A DNA stretch of 64,000 bases from Acanthosoma haemorrhoidale (lineage: Eukaryota > Arthropoda > Insecta > Hemiptera > Acanthosomatidae): positions 109,034,138 through 109,098,137 of the forward strand of contig OV884014.1 in assembly GCA_930367205.1 (NCBI GenBank), in the 5' to 3' direction. Below the pieces are notes generated by a model. It searched no databases. It saw nothing but the letters and a program-made list of their open reading frames with translations, and was not told where the DNA came from. Shown piece after piece: positions 48,459-59,088 of the stretch (position 1 is its first letter; each line of letters begins with the position of its first letter). Position numbers and translations under genes: made by a program.

Positions 48459-51400
48459 CAGTCCCCTCCAGCGGGTAAGTCCGTCTTGGTGAACGAAACA
48501 ATTTCAGCTTCGAAGGATGCCACAAACCTGCGAGACGCCCATTCTGATTCTTCAGCTTGCAAGAGCCCCCGGGAGTAACAGATATGACAGTGTAGGGACC
48601 CTCATACTTGGGGTACAGTTTGGCTGCAACCCTGTTCACTGCTGAAGAGAGCTGGAACGCTTTCCTGAGAACCAGGTCTCCTGGAGTGAAGCGTTCATTC
48701 CTGCGTCTGAAGTTGTATCGACGGGTCTGCTTCATACTCGCCTTTAGGGAGTTTTCCTCGGCTACATGGTGTATTTCCGGTAGTCGTGTCATCTTTTCGG
48801 CCCATGATGAGCGCTCCTCTTCCCGTACCTCCAATGTCTCGATCTTGGGAACATCATGCAGAGGCTTCAGCTCCCTTCCAAAATTCAAGAATGCTGGGCT
48901 GAACTTAGTTGAACTATGGAGAGATGTATTAAGGGCAAATTGAATTTCTCCTATTTGCTCGTCCCAGCGTTGGTGTTTCTTACCTAGGTATGTAACTATT
49001 AACTGTTTGATGTTCCTGTTTGCTCGTTCAGTGGGGTTTGCTTGTGAGTGATAAAGAGGGGTAGTTTCTCTCTTGATCCCGTATTTCTCCGCAAGATCAC
49101 TAACCACCCGGCTTACGAAATTCTTCGCATTGTCTGTAAGTAATCTGGCCGGAGCTCCGTACCTATTTAGTATACGTGACTTCAGTTTTGAGACGATATT
49201 TTGGGAAGTAGCTTTTCGTATTGGGCATAACTCCACCCATCTGCTAAATACATCCATGAAGACAAGTAGGTATACGTTCCCTTTAGAGCTTCGTGGGTAG
49301 GGACCCATGATATCCACCGATACTAATTCCCATGGTTGCTTGTTGTAACGAGGGTACATCAATCCACGAGGTGGTCCATTGTTGGGTTTTACCTTTTGGC
49401 ATGTTTCACATTGCGTCACGTATTTGCTAATATCGTTATACATTCCTGGCCAATAATACAGCCGGTTAATCCTGGCCATCGTTTTCTCTATTCCTAAGTG
49501 TCCCGATTGTGGATGATCATGTAATATTTGTTGTCGAAGGTGTTGCGGTACGACAACTTTCCACTCTTCACTCGGGTCTTCCAGGTCTTCTTTTAATGGG
49601 TTCTTCCGATGGTATAATAACTGTCCCTCTTTTATACTCCATTTAGGGTGGTTTTCTGGGTTCTGGTGGACTCGATAGCGTTTCTGATCATACCATGCAT
49701 CACCAGATGGCGGTATGTCCCCGAAAGACGTTTCGATAGATGTAATAGGAACTGGGATTGATAAAACGGAAAGTGCATTTATGCGTGATAACGCGTCTGC
49801 TACGGTGTTAAATTTCCCTTTGCGATATTCGATTTTAAGCTCGTATGGTTGTAATCTAAGAGCCCATCTGGCCAAACGTCCTGAGGGGTTTTTCAGATTC
49901 AACAGCCACTTGAGACTAGCGTGGTCGGTAATGACAGTAAATGGGTATCCTTCCAAATAGTGGCGATTCTTCTCTATCCCAAATAATACCGCAAGACATT
50001 CCTTTTCGGTAACGAAATAATTTCTTTCGGCGCCATTCAACGTACGAGAACAAAAGGCGATTACTCTTTCTTCGTCATCTTGTATTTGAGTTAATACAGC
50101 TCCAAGACCTGTTTCACTGGCGTCCGTTTGTAATTGAAAAGGTTGCTCAAAATCAGGTCTAGCTAGTATTGGGGCTTCAGTCAAAGCAGTCTTCAGAGTA
50201 TTGAAAGATCTGTCTTGTTCTCCAGACCAAACCCAATTAGTTTTCCGTTTGAGCAATGATGTAAGCGGGGATACGACTGTGGAAAAATCCTTTATGAATC
50301 GCCGGTACCAGCCAGCCATTCCAAGGAACCGTCTAAGCTGCGCTACATTGTCTGGAGGTGGAATCGATGTAACAGCGTTAACCTTGTCAGGGTCAACGCT
50401 CATGCCATTCCTATTTATTAGATATCCCAAATATCTAACTTCTGTGCATCCAAAGTCGCATTTCTCCGGGTTGACACGCAAGCCTGAATCATGAAGTCTT
50501 CGGAACACTTCTTTGAGCATATCCAGATGTAACTTCAACGTTGGAGTACATACTAAGATATCATCCAGGAATACTACCACATACGGGTAAAGCTCGGGTC
50601 CAAATATTGAATCTGCTAATCTTTGAAATGTTGCGGGAGAATTGGTTAGCCCAAATGGCATTACTTTAAATCGAAATAAACCTCTACCTGGCACTGTAAA
50701 GGCAGTGATCTCTTTACTATTTTCGTCTGCAAGTGGCACTTGGAAAAATGCTTGCTTGAGGTCAAATTTTGATAGATACCTTGCTTGTCGAAGTCCGTCT
50801 AGTAGAGGTGTCATGTGGGGCATTGGATACGAATCTTTACAAGTCACTTGATTTACTCTGCGAAAGTCGATACAAAAACGGTAGCCTGATCCTTTTCGTA
50901 CCATGACCACTGGTGAAGACCATGGAGATTGACAGGGCTCTACCAAGTTCTCCCCCAACATTCGGTCTAATTCGCTGTACATTGCCTCAAGTACTTTAGG
51001 TGAGTAGTGGTAGGATCGTTGCTTGATAGGTTGGGCATCTTCTACATCAATTTTATGACTTATACAGGTTGTTAAACCTGGAGAACTTTCAATGGTAGCC
51101 AAACCTTCCTTCACGACCCTTTCCAAAACACTACGTTCCGAAGGACAAAGCATGCCTATACCACATAGGCCTGGAGTCTCACCGTCTTTCAATGCAATCT
51201 CACGGCAAAAGCTATATCGACGTTTAGGGTCATCGTGAAACCACCAGGTTTCTTCCTGGAAGTACGTGCACATATTACAATCCGATAGAAAGTCTAGCCC
51301 CAAAATAAAATAAAACGGAAGCGGGACTAGTACATAGAATTTGGTGTGGAAAGTTCTCTCTTCTACGGTAATCGGCACAATATATCGCTGATTCACTACA

Positions 51401-51831
51401 TGTTTACTTCCATCAGCGACATAGACCTCGGATTCCGGTACAGACTCTGCGACATACCCCAATTGGCTAAAGATTTTCACCCCTTCTGGCCCAACCAAGG
51501 ATATTGTAGCGCCGGAGTCAAAAAGAGCCAAGTATGTGCGTTCACCACATTGGCCTCGTTTCCCTAATTTCACAGCCACATATAATTGCTTATAGATTTT
51601 ATGTGACGATGGTGACGGTACGGTATTAGGTTCGGTAGAAAGTGACATGGTAACTGGGTCAACTGAGATTATGGGAATGGGAATGACCCTTACTTCCGAT
51701 CCCCTTGGTAGTTTTCCTGACATCGAGGACATGTATCGATAGTTACCCCAGATGTTCCACAGCGATAACAAAACTGTTTTCGTGGTAGAGAGCATCGGGA
51801 ATAAATGTGAGGTCCCCCGCAATTCCAACAC
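48454..51831 (-). CDS. pol: Gypsy Pol polyprotein: protease, reverse transcriptase, RNase H, integrase
   Basis: An uninterrupted frame of about 1,125 codons, open upstream to 51870. Counting from 51831: the aspartic protease has DSG at residues 105-107. Reverse transcriptase has its first catalytic Asp in SKFDLKQAFF (Asp357) and FLDD at 421-424. RNase H has QTDAS (Asp570) and TDHASL (Asp636). The integrase zinc finger has His773, His778, Cys808 and Cys811. The integrase core is Asp840, Asp900, Glu935, with 34 residues between the last two. A GPY-type module lies near 1078, and no chromodomain is visible. The frame begins with GTG rather than ATG, so there is no clear independent start. It overlaps the gag end in the -1 frame, which suggests expression by frameshifting. 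All key catalytic residues are present. The stop codon lies inside the 3' LTR. Confidence 0.95.
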   Translation of the reverse strand: MLELRGTSHLFPMLSTTKTVLLSLWNIWGNYRYMSSMSGKLPRGSEVRVIPIPIISVDPVTMSLSTEPNTVPSPSSHKIYKQLYVAVKLGKRGQCGERTYLALFDSGATISLVGPEGVKIFSQLGYVAESVPESEVYVADGSKHVVNQRYIVPITVEERTFHTKFYVLVPLPFYFILGLDFLSDCNMCTYFQEETWWFHDDPKRRYSFCREIALKDGETPGLCGIGMLCPSERSVLERVVKEGLATIESSPGLTTCISHKIDVEDAQPIKQRSYHYSPKVLEAMYSELDRMLGENLVEPCQSPWSSPVVMVRKGSGYRFCIDFRRVNQVTCKDSYPMPHMTPLLDGLRQARYLSKFDLKQAFFQVPLADENSKEITAFTVPGRGLFRFKVMPFGLTNSPATFQRLADSIFGPELYPYVVVFLDDILVCTPTLKLHLDMLKEVFRRLHDSGLRVNPEKCDFGCTEVRYLGYLINRNGMSVDPDKVNAVTSIPPPDNVAQLRRFLGMAGWYRRFIKDFSTVVSPLTSLLKRKTNWVWSGEQDRSFNTLKTALTEAPILARPDFEQPFQLQTDASETGLGAVLTQIQDDEERVIAFCSRTLNGAERNYFVTEKECLAVLFGIEKNRHYLEGYPFTVITDHASLKWLLNLKNPSGRLARWALRLQPYELKIEYRKGKFNTVADALSRINALSVLSIPVPITSIETSFGDIPPSGDAWYDQKRYRVHQNPENHPKWSIKEGQLLYHRKNPLKEDLEDPSEEWKVVVPQHLRQQILHDHPQSGHLGIEKTMARINRLYYWPGMYNDISKYVTQCETCQKVKPNNGPPRGLMYPRYNKQPWELVSVDIMGPYPRSSKGNVYLLVFMDVFSRWVELCPIRKATSQNIVSKLKSRILNRYGAPARLLTDNAKNFVSRVVSDLAEKYGIKRETTPLYHSQANPTERANRNIKQLIVTYLGKKHQRWDEQIGEIQFALNTSLHSSTKFSPAFLNFGRELKPLHDVPKIETLEVREEERSSWAEKMTRLPEIHHVAEENSLKASMKQTRRYNFRRRNERFTPGDLVLRKAFQLSSAVNRVAAKLYPKYEGPYTVISVTPGGSCKLKNQNGRLAGLWHPSKLKLFRSPRRTYPLEGTV
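48459..48470 (-). promoter_or_regulatory. Polypurine tract before the 3' LTR
   Basis: The minus strand reads TGGAGGGGACTG directly before the LTR TGTAACGG. It is purine-rich and in the right place to prime plus-strand synthesis. It is also coding: it forms part of the last codons of pol (Leu-Glu-Gly-Thr-Val). Confidence 0.7.
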
Positions 51832-52947
51832 TTTAGTTTCCGGTCTGTTCGATCTAACTGCTTTGTAGTCTTAATTTGTAATTTTTGTGCCTCCGAGGAA
51901 GTTTTCTCGGTAATATCGCTGGTTGTCTTACTATCGCATGAATCTTCACATTTTATTTGTGAGATACTAGATAATCGTTTGCAATTTCAACCACTGCCGC
52001 GCCTAGTGGTGTTCGGAGATCTCGATTTATCTTTAGCTCTTGTGTTTTGTTCTCTGCCCTCATGAGCCATCATCTCGAAAACTCTGCACCGATCTGTGAC
52101 AAAATCAATTAATTGTCGATATGACGGAATTTCTTTGGAGTTGTTTCGCTCCGAAAAATGCTCTCCTGGTGCCGGGATCTAAATTAGAGAGGGCCATGTG
52201 TAATTTAATAAAATCACCCATGTCCTCTATGCCAAGAGCCGATAGAGCAGAAAAGTTATTTTCATGCTCCGATAAAAATGTCTGCAAATTGGTAGACGAT
52301 GAATTATTCAGTGGCACAAAGTCCATTACCTTCTTTATATAAAATCTGGCCAGACGTCTCCTATTTTGATATCGTGAAACAAGAGTGTCGTAAGCCAGAG
52401 TGTAATTCCTTTCATCTAGCGCAAATCCCGAAACAAGAGATAAAGCCTCCTCACGTAAACAACTACGTAAGTAATGGAATTTCCTTATGGTAGATAAGGA
52501 ATTTTCTCTGTGAACCATAGAGTCAAAAAGAGAATAGAAAGCACTCCATTCTTCCAATTTACCCGTGAACAACGGAAGATATATTTTCGGAAGTTCCTGA
52601 GGAACAAAGTGACACGCCTTATGAGCCCTGACTGGTTGTAGTTCAGGAGGGCTGCTCGCTTGCACCGCTTTATAATAATTCCCTTTAGCTGTATCGATTA
52701 GTTCCATAAAGGAGATCTGTACTGAAGAAGTGTTTATCTTTTCCTTTGGTTGTTGAACCGTCACATTATAATCCCTAATATTCGACTGTATTTCATCAAA
52801 AAGGGCTTCATATTTACTTAACCGTTCATAGAACGGCTTAAAGTTTATTACGGTATCGGCACTTAACTTTTTAGACCTCTCAAAAATCGACTGCACAGCA
52901 GCAAACATATCCTCCCTCTCTAATAATAACCTTTCTGGATCACTCAT
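51690..52947 (-). pseudogene. gag: Gag with DUF1759-type core and zinc fingers, broken
   Basis: The ATG is at 52945-52947, after a leader of about 200 bases. Residues 1-115 are polar and predicted helical. Residues 119-210 match the DUF1759-type core (LPKIYLPLFTGKLEEW, then KFHYLRSCLREEALSLVSGF), which I know best from BEL/Pao Gags. This frame ends at 52105. The natural continuation lies in another frame, so a shift falls near 52150-52165, where there is a run of five A (52154-52158). That downstream frame runs to a stop at 51690-51692, with one in-frame TGA at 51987-51989. It encodes a Cys-His knuckle C-x2-C-x3-H-x4-C (51792-51830) and a CYRC...CPRC pair (51720-51770). Two lesions make this copy of Gag defective unless they are sequence errors. 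The last ~180 bases overlap pol. Confidence 0.8.
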
Positions 52948-53124
52948 GACGATAATTAATTACGTTATTCCTCTTGTAATGATAATCAGCAGAAACAATC
53001 ATGAAAAGTATTCTATTCTAAGTACTTATCATTCGTACTAATTAATTATCATTTCTGTAGAAATATGATCTAAATAAAAGTAATTTTTAGCAATGAATTA
53101 CGTACGTTATCAATCTTCAATATG

Positions 53125-53142
53125 TCCGAGTTCGGGGCGCCA
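53125..53142 (-). promoter_or_regulatory. Primer-binding site of the gypsy-type element
   Basis: Four bases after the 5' LTR the minus strand reads TGGCGCCCCGAACTCGGA. It begins TGG, as expected for pairing with a tRNA CCA end. The first bases resemble lysine-tRNA primer sites, with one extra C and later mismatches, so the tRNA assignment is tentative. Confidence 0.6.
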
Positions 53143-53146
53143 TTTA

Positions 53147-53434
53147 TGTACTGTAGTATTTTAGGTTAGGTTCAGGGTAATAAAATTTAACGATATTGAC
53201 ATCCACTGCTAAGGAACACTTCTTTATTTAGTTTTAACAGAAACAAAATACAACACTATAAAAACTGAGAGAGTGATTTTTCTCAAGTCCTTCTATCTCC
53301 ACACTCGGCACTTGACTATCTACAACAAACACAATCTCACACACAAGCTTCAGTTAATACCTTAATCCGTTAAGGTTAAGTTAATTCGTCAGCACTGGAC
53401 GGACGAAACCTCAGCGATCAATAAGGCCGTTACA
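53147..53434 (-). repeat. 5' LTR of the gypsy-type element
   Basis: 288 bp, identical by eye to the 3' LTR. AATAAA lies on the minus strand at 53223-53228. Transcription should run leftwards into the primer-binding site at 53142. No strong TATA box is visible, so an initiator-type promoter is possible; that is inference. Confidence 0.95.
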
Positions 53435-53438
53435 TTAT

Positions 53439-54142
53439 TGTCAATGGAAAGGGTGGTGACCAGTAAATAGACCTTCCTCCCCGGCAACAAGAGGCAAGGG
53501 AGACCCTATGAAATACCATCGGTGGAATAAGCGATTTTACTTAGCCAAGTTTAGATTAGCAACGAGCTGACATGTTTTGAGACAACGGGCCCATTCTGTA
53601 GTTGGCCAACTTGGGTAATATTGTACCCGTGCTTCGTCGGAGCCGGGTATGCTTTAGCAGGGGCTCAAGTAGTAAAATACATTCAGGATTAGAACAGGGT
53701 AGTTATGCAGAATATAAATAAATACATTCTTATTTCAATCAATATGGGAGTACTTACACGGACTGAAAAAATCAAATTCATATTTTTATCAAATCAATGT
53801 GACAACAAAACGGAGCTAATCACCCAGGACATAACTAAACTTGACCAAACTCGTCTAAACTTTAATTTCATTATTTAACTATGCATGAATCACATTATAT
53901 TTATATTAAATCTGATTGGGGGATGTCCAATCGTAAATCTTTAGTCAGGGACTTCTCCTAAACATTTTGGGGACAAATCAAACCCAAAGTCATAATTTTC
54001 TGTCATCGAGGTATATTTCATTTCGCAACGAGCATCGATCAGCTAATCTCACCACCATGTTTAGACTCTCCATTGTAATTTGTATCTTAAAGTTACGATC
54101 TAATTTAAATTGTCAAACCCTCATTGTTTTAAGTAAATTTTA
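53439..54142. other. No gene recognised
   Basis: Right flank of the gypsy-type element; nothing recognised. Confidence 0.5.
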
Positions 54143-54518
54143 TAGTAAATGCCCCTTATTATGTCAGCAACAAAACCCTTCATAACGACCTTAATATACA
54201 CTACATTCTAGAACTCATCCCTTCCAAGTTTATGTAATTCCACAGTAGCCTTTCAAACCACCCTAATCCTGTAGCACAGTCATTGCTCTGCGCCACTCAT
54301 CCCTATAATCCTCCTCGGAGACTGAAACGGCAGTGGCCTCGTGACCTGCTATAATCGCGTGACAGTGGGAGTCCTGGCAATGGCCAGCTTCTCCAATCAT
54401 GTCCTGAATGAATGAGCGAGTGAATGATGAAATGTAAATATGGTATGAATGATAGTACATCTTAATTACTTATTGCCTAGCAAGGCAGATTGTAATTTTA
54501 GCACAATAAACGAATTAT
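54143..54518 (+). mobile_element. LINE-A copy, short 3' UTR subfamily
   Basis: From ATAGTAAATGCCCCTTATTA to TAGCACAATAAACG. The 3' UTR jumps from CCAATCATGTCCTGA straight to ATGAATGAGCGAG, the same deletion as in the 46.4 kb copy. Confidence 0.9.
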
Positions 54519-55801
54519 ATATAAAAATAAATTTGTTTAATAAATAATTAGGCATGTGCTTCTTGGTGTTTTATATAAATAAATAAAAAGAATTGCAATG
54601 TATTATATTATTGTTCTAATTTTTACCCCGTGACTATAATAACTACTTTGAAATTGGATATGCTTCATAATCTTGGTTGATTTAATGTGTAATATTATCA
54701 CCGTGAATAATAGTTTTGGCGTCAATTTTTCTTCTAGTGTATATTGTTTTTTCCACCAATTGGCATCTAATGTAGTCGATTGTGTGATGCGATTTATCAG
54801 AACTACTGGCAAGAGTCTAGAGAAAGTCTATGCTTGATCAGCAACAGCAACAATGCCGAAGTGCTGTTAACAACAAAGCACGCATAGTGATAGTAAATTC
54901 CTCCAACCATTAGCAACTAACTACTTAGAGACTTGATTAAGCACAAACACTAAGTTGGAGAAAATTCTCCCCCCCCTAATTACTTCAGGGAAGGGCATGG
55001 AGGAATTATTATTGTTTCACTAAGGGAACTTCCTCGTTGTCTATAGTTTAGCTAATATTAGAAATTATTAATTGTCGTATTAATGCTACAATTATTGTTT
55101 ATTATTAGCCAGAGAGAAATATCATAGTATAGAAATAGGTAAACAGTATATAACCTGGAGAGTGTAAAACTCACTCAATGAGTATTTATATTAAAGTTCG
55201 AGACAGTGAAATGGCCGCATCACATTACCCCCCCCCCCCCTACTACAAAGCTACACTTCGTTCATATTTGAGGTCTTACAATGTATATTCCATTTTTTTT
55301 ACATATCCCAGTCAGGACCATCAACTTCTTGTTCTGCCACCAAAATGAGATCCGTTATCTTACCAGTAGCTTTCTCAGAAAACTGTTGGTTTAATGATCA
55401 ATTACTTTACTAATACCTACAGTCATCCTAGACCGTAAGTCTTTCGCACAATTTGCTTGTCTATTAGCACTAATCTGAATTCACTTCAGGGCGAGACCAG
55501 CCCTCACACGAAGGTGAAATTATTTGCAACCCAAACTAGTCGTATGTTATTTTACTCTTTTGGTTTATCATCAATATGATTCCTCCTTTGTTTTCTCAAA
55601 GAAACTCAGGTATCCAAACACAGTCTCCCAATCCAAGTGGATCAGGTCCATCCTCTTATCTACCAACAGACAAATTTGGCTTAGGAAGCAGGATTTGACA
55701 TTGAAAGTTTTAAATATTAGATCTGTTTTAATTATAACGGGCATGATTTTACATTATAAGAAATTCTAGAAAATTTCACTATTTTTCATATTTACACCGT
55801 G
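54519..55801. other. No gene recognised
   Basis: AT-rich with a C13 run at 55228-55240. Confidence 0.5.
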
Positions 55802-55810
55802 GATATGAAA

Positions 55811-56280
55811 TATCATCTATGACTCCTTTATTGTGCTATAATTACAATCTGCCTTTTATAAGGCAATAAGTAATAAGATAAATGCTCTCATTCATACCAT
55901 ATTTACAGTTCATCATTCACTCGCTCATTCATACAATATTTACAGACAGCCCAGAGACCTCCCAAATCCACATGCGAAGAGAAAGCGGAGTCTTGGGATG
56001 TCCCCCACGCTCCTCTGTCAGCCGCGTCACCGGATACTGGCCAGTGGAGGCTGAACAAGAGCGCGAGAGCCACAGACGCTCAGGACATGATTAGAGAAAC
56101 TGGCCATTGCCAGAACTCCCACTGTCACGCATTTATAGCAGGTCACGAGGCACTGCTGTTTCAGTCTCCAAGGAGGATTATAGGGATGAGTGGTGATGTG
56201 CAATGACTGTGCTACAGGATTAGGGTGGTTGGAAAGGCTACTGTGGAATTTCATAAATTTGGAAGGGATGAGTTCTAGAA
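55811..56280 (-). mobile_element. LINE-A copy with 9-bp target duplication
   Basis: GATATGAAA at 55802-55810 and again at 56281-56289. The minus strand carries the ORF2 end and the long 3' UTR. The 3' tail (after CAATAAAGGAGTC) is not poly(A). Confidence 0.85.
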
Positions 56281-56289
56281 GATATGAAA

Positions 56290-57939
56290 AAATACTGCAT
56301 AATATGTGCATAAGGCCTTCTCTTAAATATACTAAAAGTAGGTGGGGGGAGAGGAGCCCAAGCCACCATGGTGGATTTTATAAATATCGCGAAAAGCAAA
56401 ATATTATTCTACACTAACTTTAAGAACATAATATTTTCTATAGTAAAGGTCTTATTCGTTTTTGTTTCATCACTTCAAAGAGACAATCCGTTTTGTAAAG
56501 TTGGTGAACTTTAGAAAATGTGCGACGACAGGAGACGAAGGCACAATTGCTGTTCTACAGTAAACTTGAAATTTATATTGTGTATTTAGGCACCTTCAAT
56601 TCTCGAAACTCTCCCATTGAATAATTCATAAAGTTAAAGTAAATATAGAATGTACTTTAGAAGCAGGCTCTATTTTTCATTGTAGCTACGCCATTGGGGG
56701 GGGGCCTCCCCTGATCCTGTTAGTAGAATTCTACTATTTAGATTTCAATCAACTCATTTTCCCTTAGGCGGACCCTGTTCAGGCCACTTCCTTTGAGGAA
56801 CAATTTGTATGGCAGCGGGAAGCGAACCTCTCTCCGAGAATGGTTGTTACCTTACCATAAAACTCTTTCTCGAACCTATCATTTTAAACAGAGAGTAAAA
56901 ACTGTACAATTTGCTACAGAATTACTCAGACAAATAATTCTGCAGAGTGCCCTTCAGCCAGATATCACGGGCGATGATACACGCCCTATCGAACCTGAGC
57001 CGAGAGATAAGCCCGCTACATGGTTTATAGGGGCACGTGCTGTAATCTGTCACTCGGCCAGGGGGTGCAGATAGGGGGGGTCTCTGCCAGTCATCATGCT
57101 CCGGTATCTGGGGGGGTGGTAATCAGCTGTGACTGTATGTCCGTATGCCATCGGGATGGCTAATATACTTAACCAACCTGAATGATTCTTATTTATAACG
57201 AGCTTAAATAAAAATGACGGAATGATAGTGAGACAGGACAAACTGTTATATAAATAGCTTTATTGGCCACTGATAGAAGAGGCAGGATTGGCAATAAGAA
57301 GCTGGCGTATTTCCGTCTCTTTGCAACTGTACAGAAATACCTATGTCACTATCGAACGTTATATATTATTTGAACACGTACATGCCGTGAGTAATAACAG
57401 GCCATTTACTTAAGCTAGCCAAAGAACGATCAACAACCGGCTGAGATAAAAACTGATTAAATGTCATGTCATAATGTCAATGATTAATATATTCATGAGT
57501 AATAATAACAATAAGCGTGAATATGCAATAACAAAATAAACAATTTCAAACTGCTTTGAAATTAAATTGTTTCGAGCAATCCCTAATTATTTTTTAAAAT
57601 CTTTGAACTTTTCCACAGTGAGTCTTTGACGTGTCTTTAACCAGCGGAGAAAGTCACGACACTAACTCTTAACTTAATCTTCTCAGACCTTGGACTTGGG
57701 AAAACTTAATCAAATCCCCTTTCTATCTGATCCCTTGTGGAATTTAAATACATTTGATTATTTTTCGGGGTTCATCAGAAATTCTACTGTTGTCAGCCTG
57801 TCATACCTGTCTTCACTGTGTTCGCTTTTGCTGCTGGTTCTGGAGACATGACATTATTCTATAAATGTATAAATAAAAGATGAAACAGTATCATCAATTA
57901 ATTTGAATCATAATAGAAAAATTTCTATAATGGGTACCA
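56290..57939. other. No gene recognised; one unassigned open frame
   Basis: A plus-strand frame of 93 codons (56793-57074) contains basic and aromatic stretches (LREWLLPYHKTLSRTYHFKQ) in a GC-richer patch bordered by G runs. I cannot assign it, and it may be a transposase scrap. Confidence 0.35.
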
Positions 57940-58072
57940 AGTAACCTATCCAACTACCCTAATTCCCTAGTACAGTCATTGCACTGCACCACTCCTCCCT
58001 ATAACTTCCTCGAAGACTAAAACGGCAGTGGCCTCGTGATCTAATATAAATACATGACAGCGGGAGTCCTTT
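57940..58072 (+). mobile_element. LINE-A fragment, likely duplicate of 58.65 kb
   Basis: GTAACCTATCCAACTACCCT to ATGACAGCGGGAGTCCT. It shares private variants with 58,655-58,790 (ACTACCCTAATTCC, AAATACATGACAGCGGG) that the other copies lack. Confidence 0.85.
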
Positions 58073-58409
58073 TAAACAGTCTCCATTCCGGAAGTATCCA
58101 GCACTTATGCGTACTAGGCTTTTGTAGTTTTTAAGGTGTGATTTGATAGAATAAATCATTAATCATAGAATAAAATCCAAATTTTTATACCTAATATGAC
58201 AAAATGAAATTTTGTTGTATGATACTCCAAAACGAATATTTAAAATTATATAAGAATGAGTTCGTAGAAGTTTATATCTATGAGACTATCAATTTACTTT
58301 TCAATAAAAAAATATTCAATTATGAAACATCAACGGTAAATATTGCATAAATCCGTATTAAGGGTAATGGAAGCAGACACGTAAGCTGTTTTTTTTTCAG
58401 AATTTAGTC
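58073..58409. other. No gene recognised
   Basis: AT-rich sequence between the two related LINE-A pieces. Confidence 0.5.
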
Positions 58410-59088
58410 AATCCCATCTGTCAATAGAAAACAAATTACTAATTTACAAAGTTATACTTAAGCCAATCTGGACATGCGGAATAGAGCTACGGGGGACAGC
58501 AACAAAGTCAAACATCAAGCGTATCCAATCCTTTCAATCAAAAGTCCTGAGAACAATAGTAAATGCCCCTTATTACGTCAGCAACAAAACCCTTCATAAC
58601 GATCTTAATATACACTACATTCTTGAGCTCATCCCTTCCAAGTTCATGAAATTCCATAGTAACCTATCCAACTACCCTAATTCCCTAGCACAGTCATTGC
58701 AATGCACCACTCATCCCTATAATCCTCCTCGGAGACTTAAACGGCAGTGGCCTCTTGACCTGCTATAAATACATGACAGCGGGAGTCCTGGCAATCGCCA
58801 GTTTCTTCAATCATGTCCTGAGCGTATGTGGCTCTCGCGCTCTCGGTCAGTCGTATCCAGTGCCGTGGCTGATAGAGGATCGTAGGGGACTTCCCAAGAC
58901 TCCGCTTCCTCTGTGGCATGCAATAGAGGTGAAAACCATTTGGATGTGGGAGGTCTCTGGGCTGTTAGTAAATACTATATGAATGAGTGAGTGAATAAAA
59001 TTGCAAATATGGTATGAATGAGATCATTTATCATAATTACTCATTGCCTAATAAGGAAGGTTGTAATTTTATCATAATAAAATTGTTG
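58410..59088 (+). mobile_element. LINE-A copy, ORF2 end plus long 3' UTR
   Basis: From ATCCCATCTGTCAATAG through the reverse transcriptase tail and long 3' UTR to ATAATAAAATTGTTGTTGTT. The tail is a TTG-type repeat. ORF2 is disrupted. Confidence 0.9.

Larger units (their letters stand above)
48171..53434 (-). mobile_element. Ty3/gypsy-type LTR retrotransposon, near full length
   Basis: Seen: two direct 288-bp LTRs that look identical by eye, starting TG and ending CA. The 4-bp duplication TTAT lies at 48167-48170 and 53435-53438. On the minus strand the order is 5' LTR (53147-53434), primer-binding site, leader, gag, pol, polypurine tract and 3' LTR (48171-48458). There is no env frame between pol and the 3' LTR. 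Known: Ty3/gypsy elements have the order PR-RT-RH-IN and make 4-6 bp duplications. Inferred: the insertion is recent, because the LTRs match and pol has no stop, although gag is interrupted twice. The Gag type is unusual for this superfamily (see gag entry and findings). Confidence 0.95.

Noticed and set aside
48608..51567. Several plus-strand open frames across pol
   Set aside because: They are antisense shadows of the minus-strand pol.
56793..57074. piggyBac-like transposase piece
   Set aside because: Weak feeling of similarity only; no catalytic Asp context, terminal repeats or TTAA flanks found.
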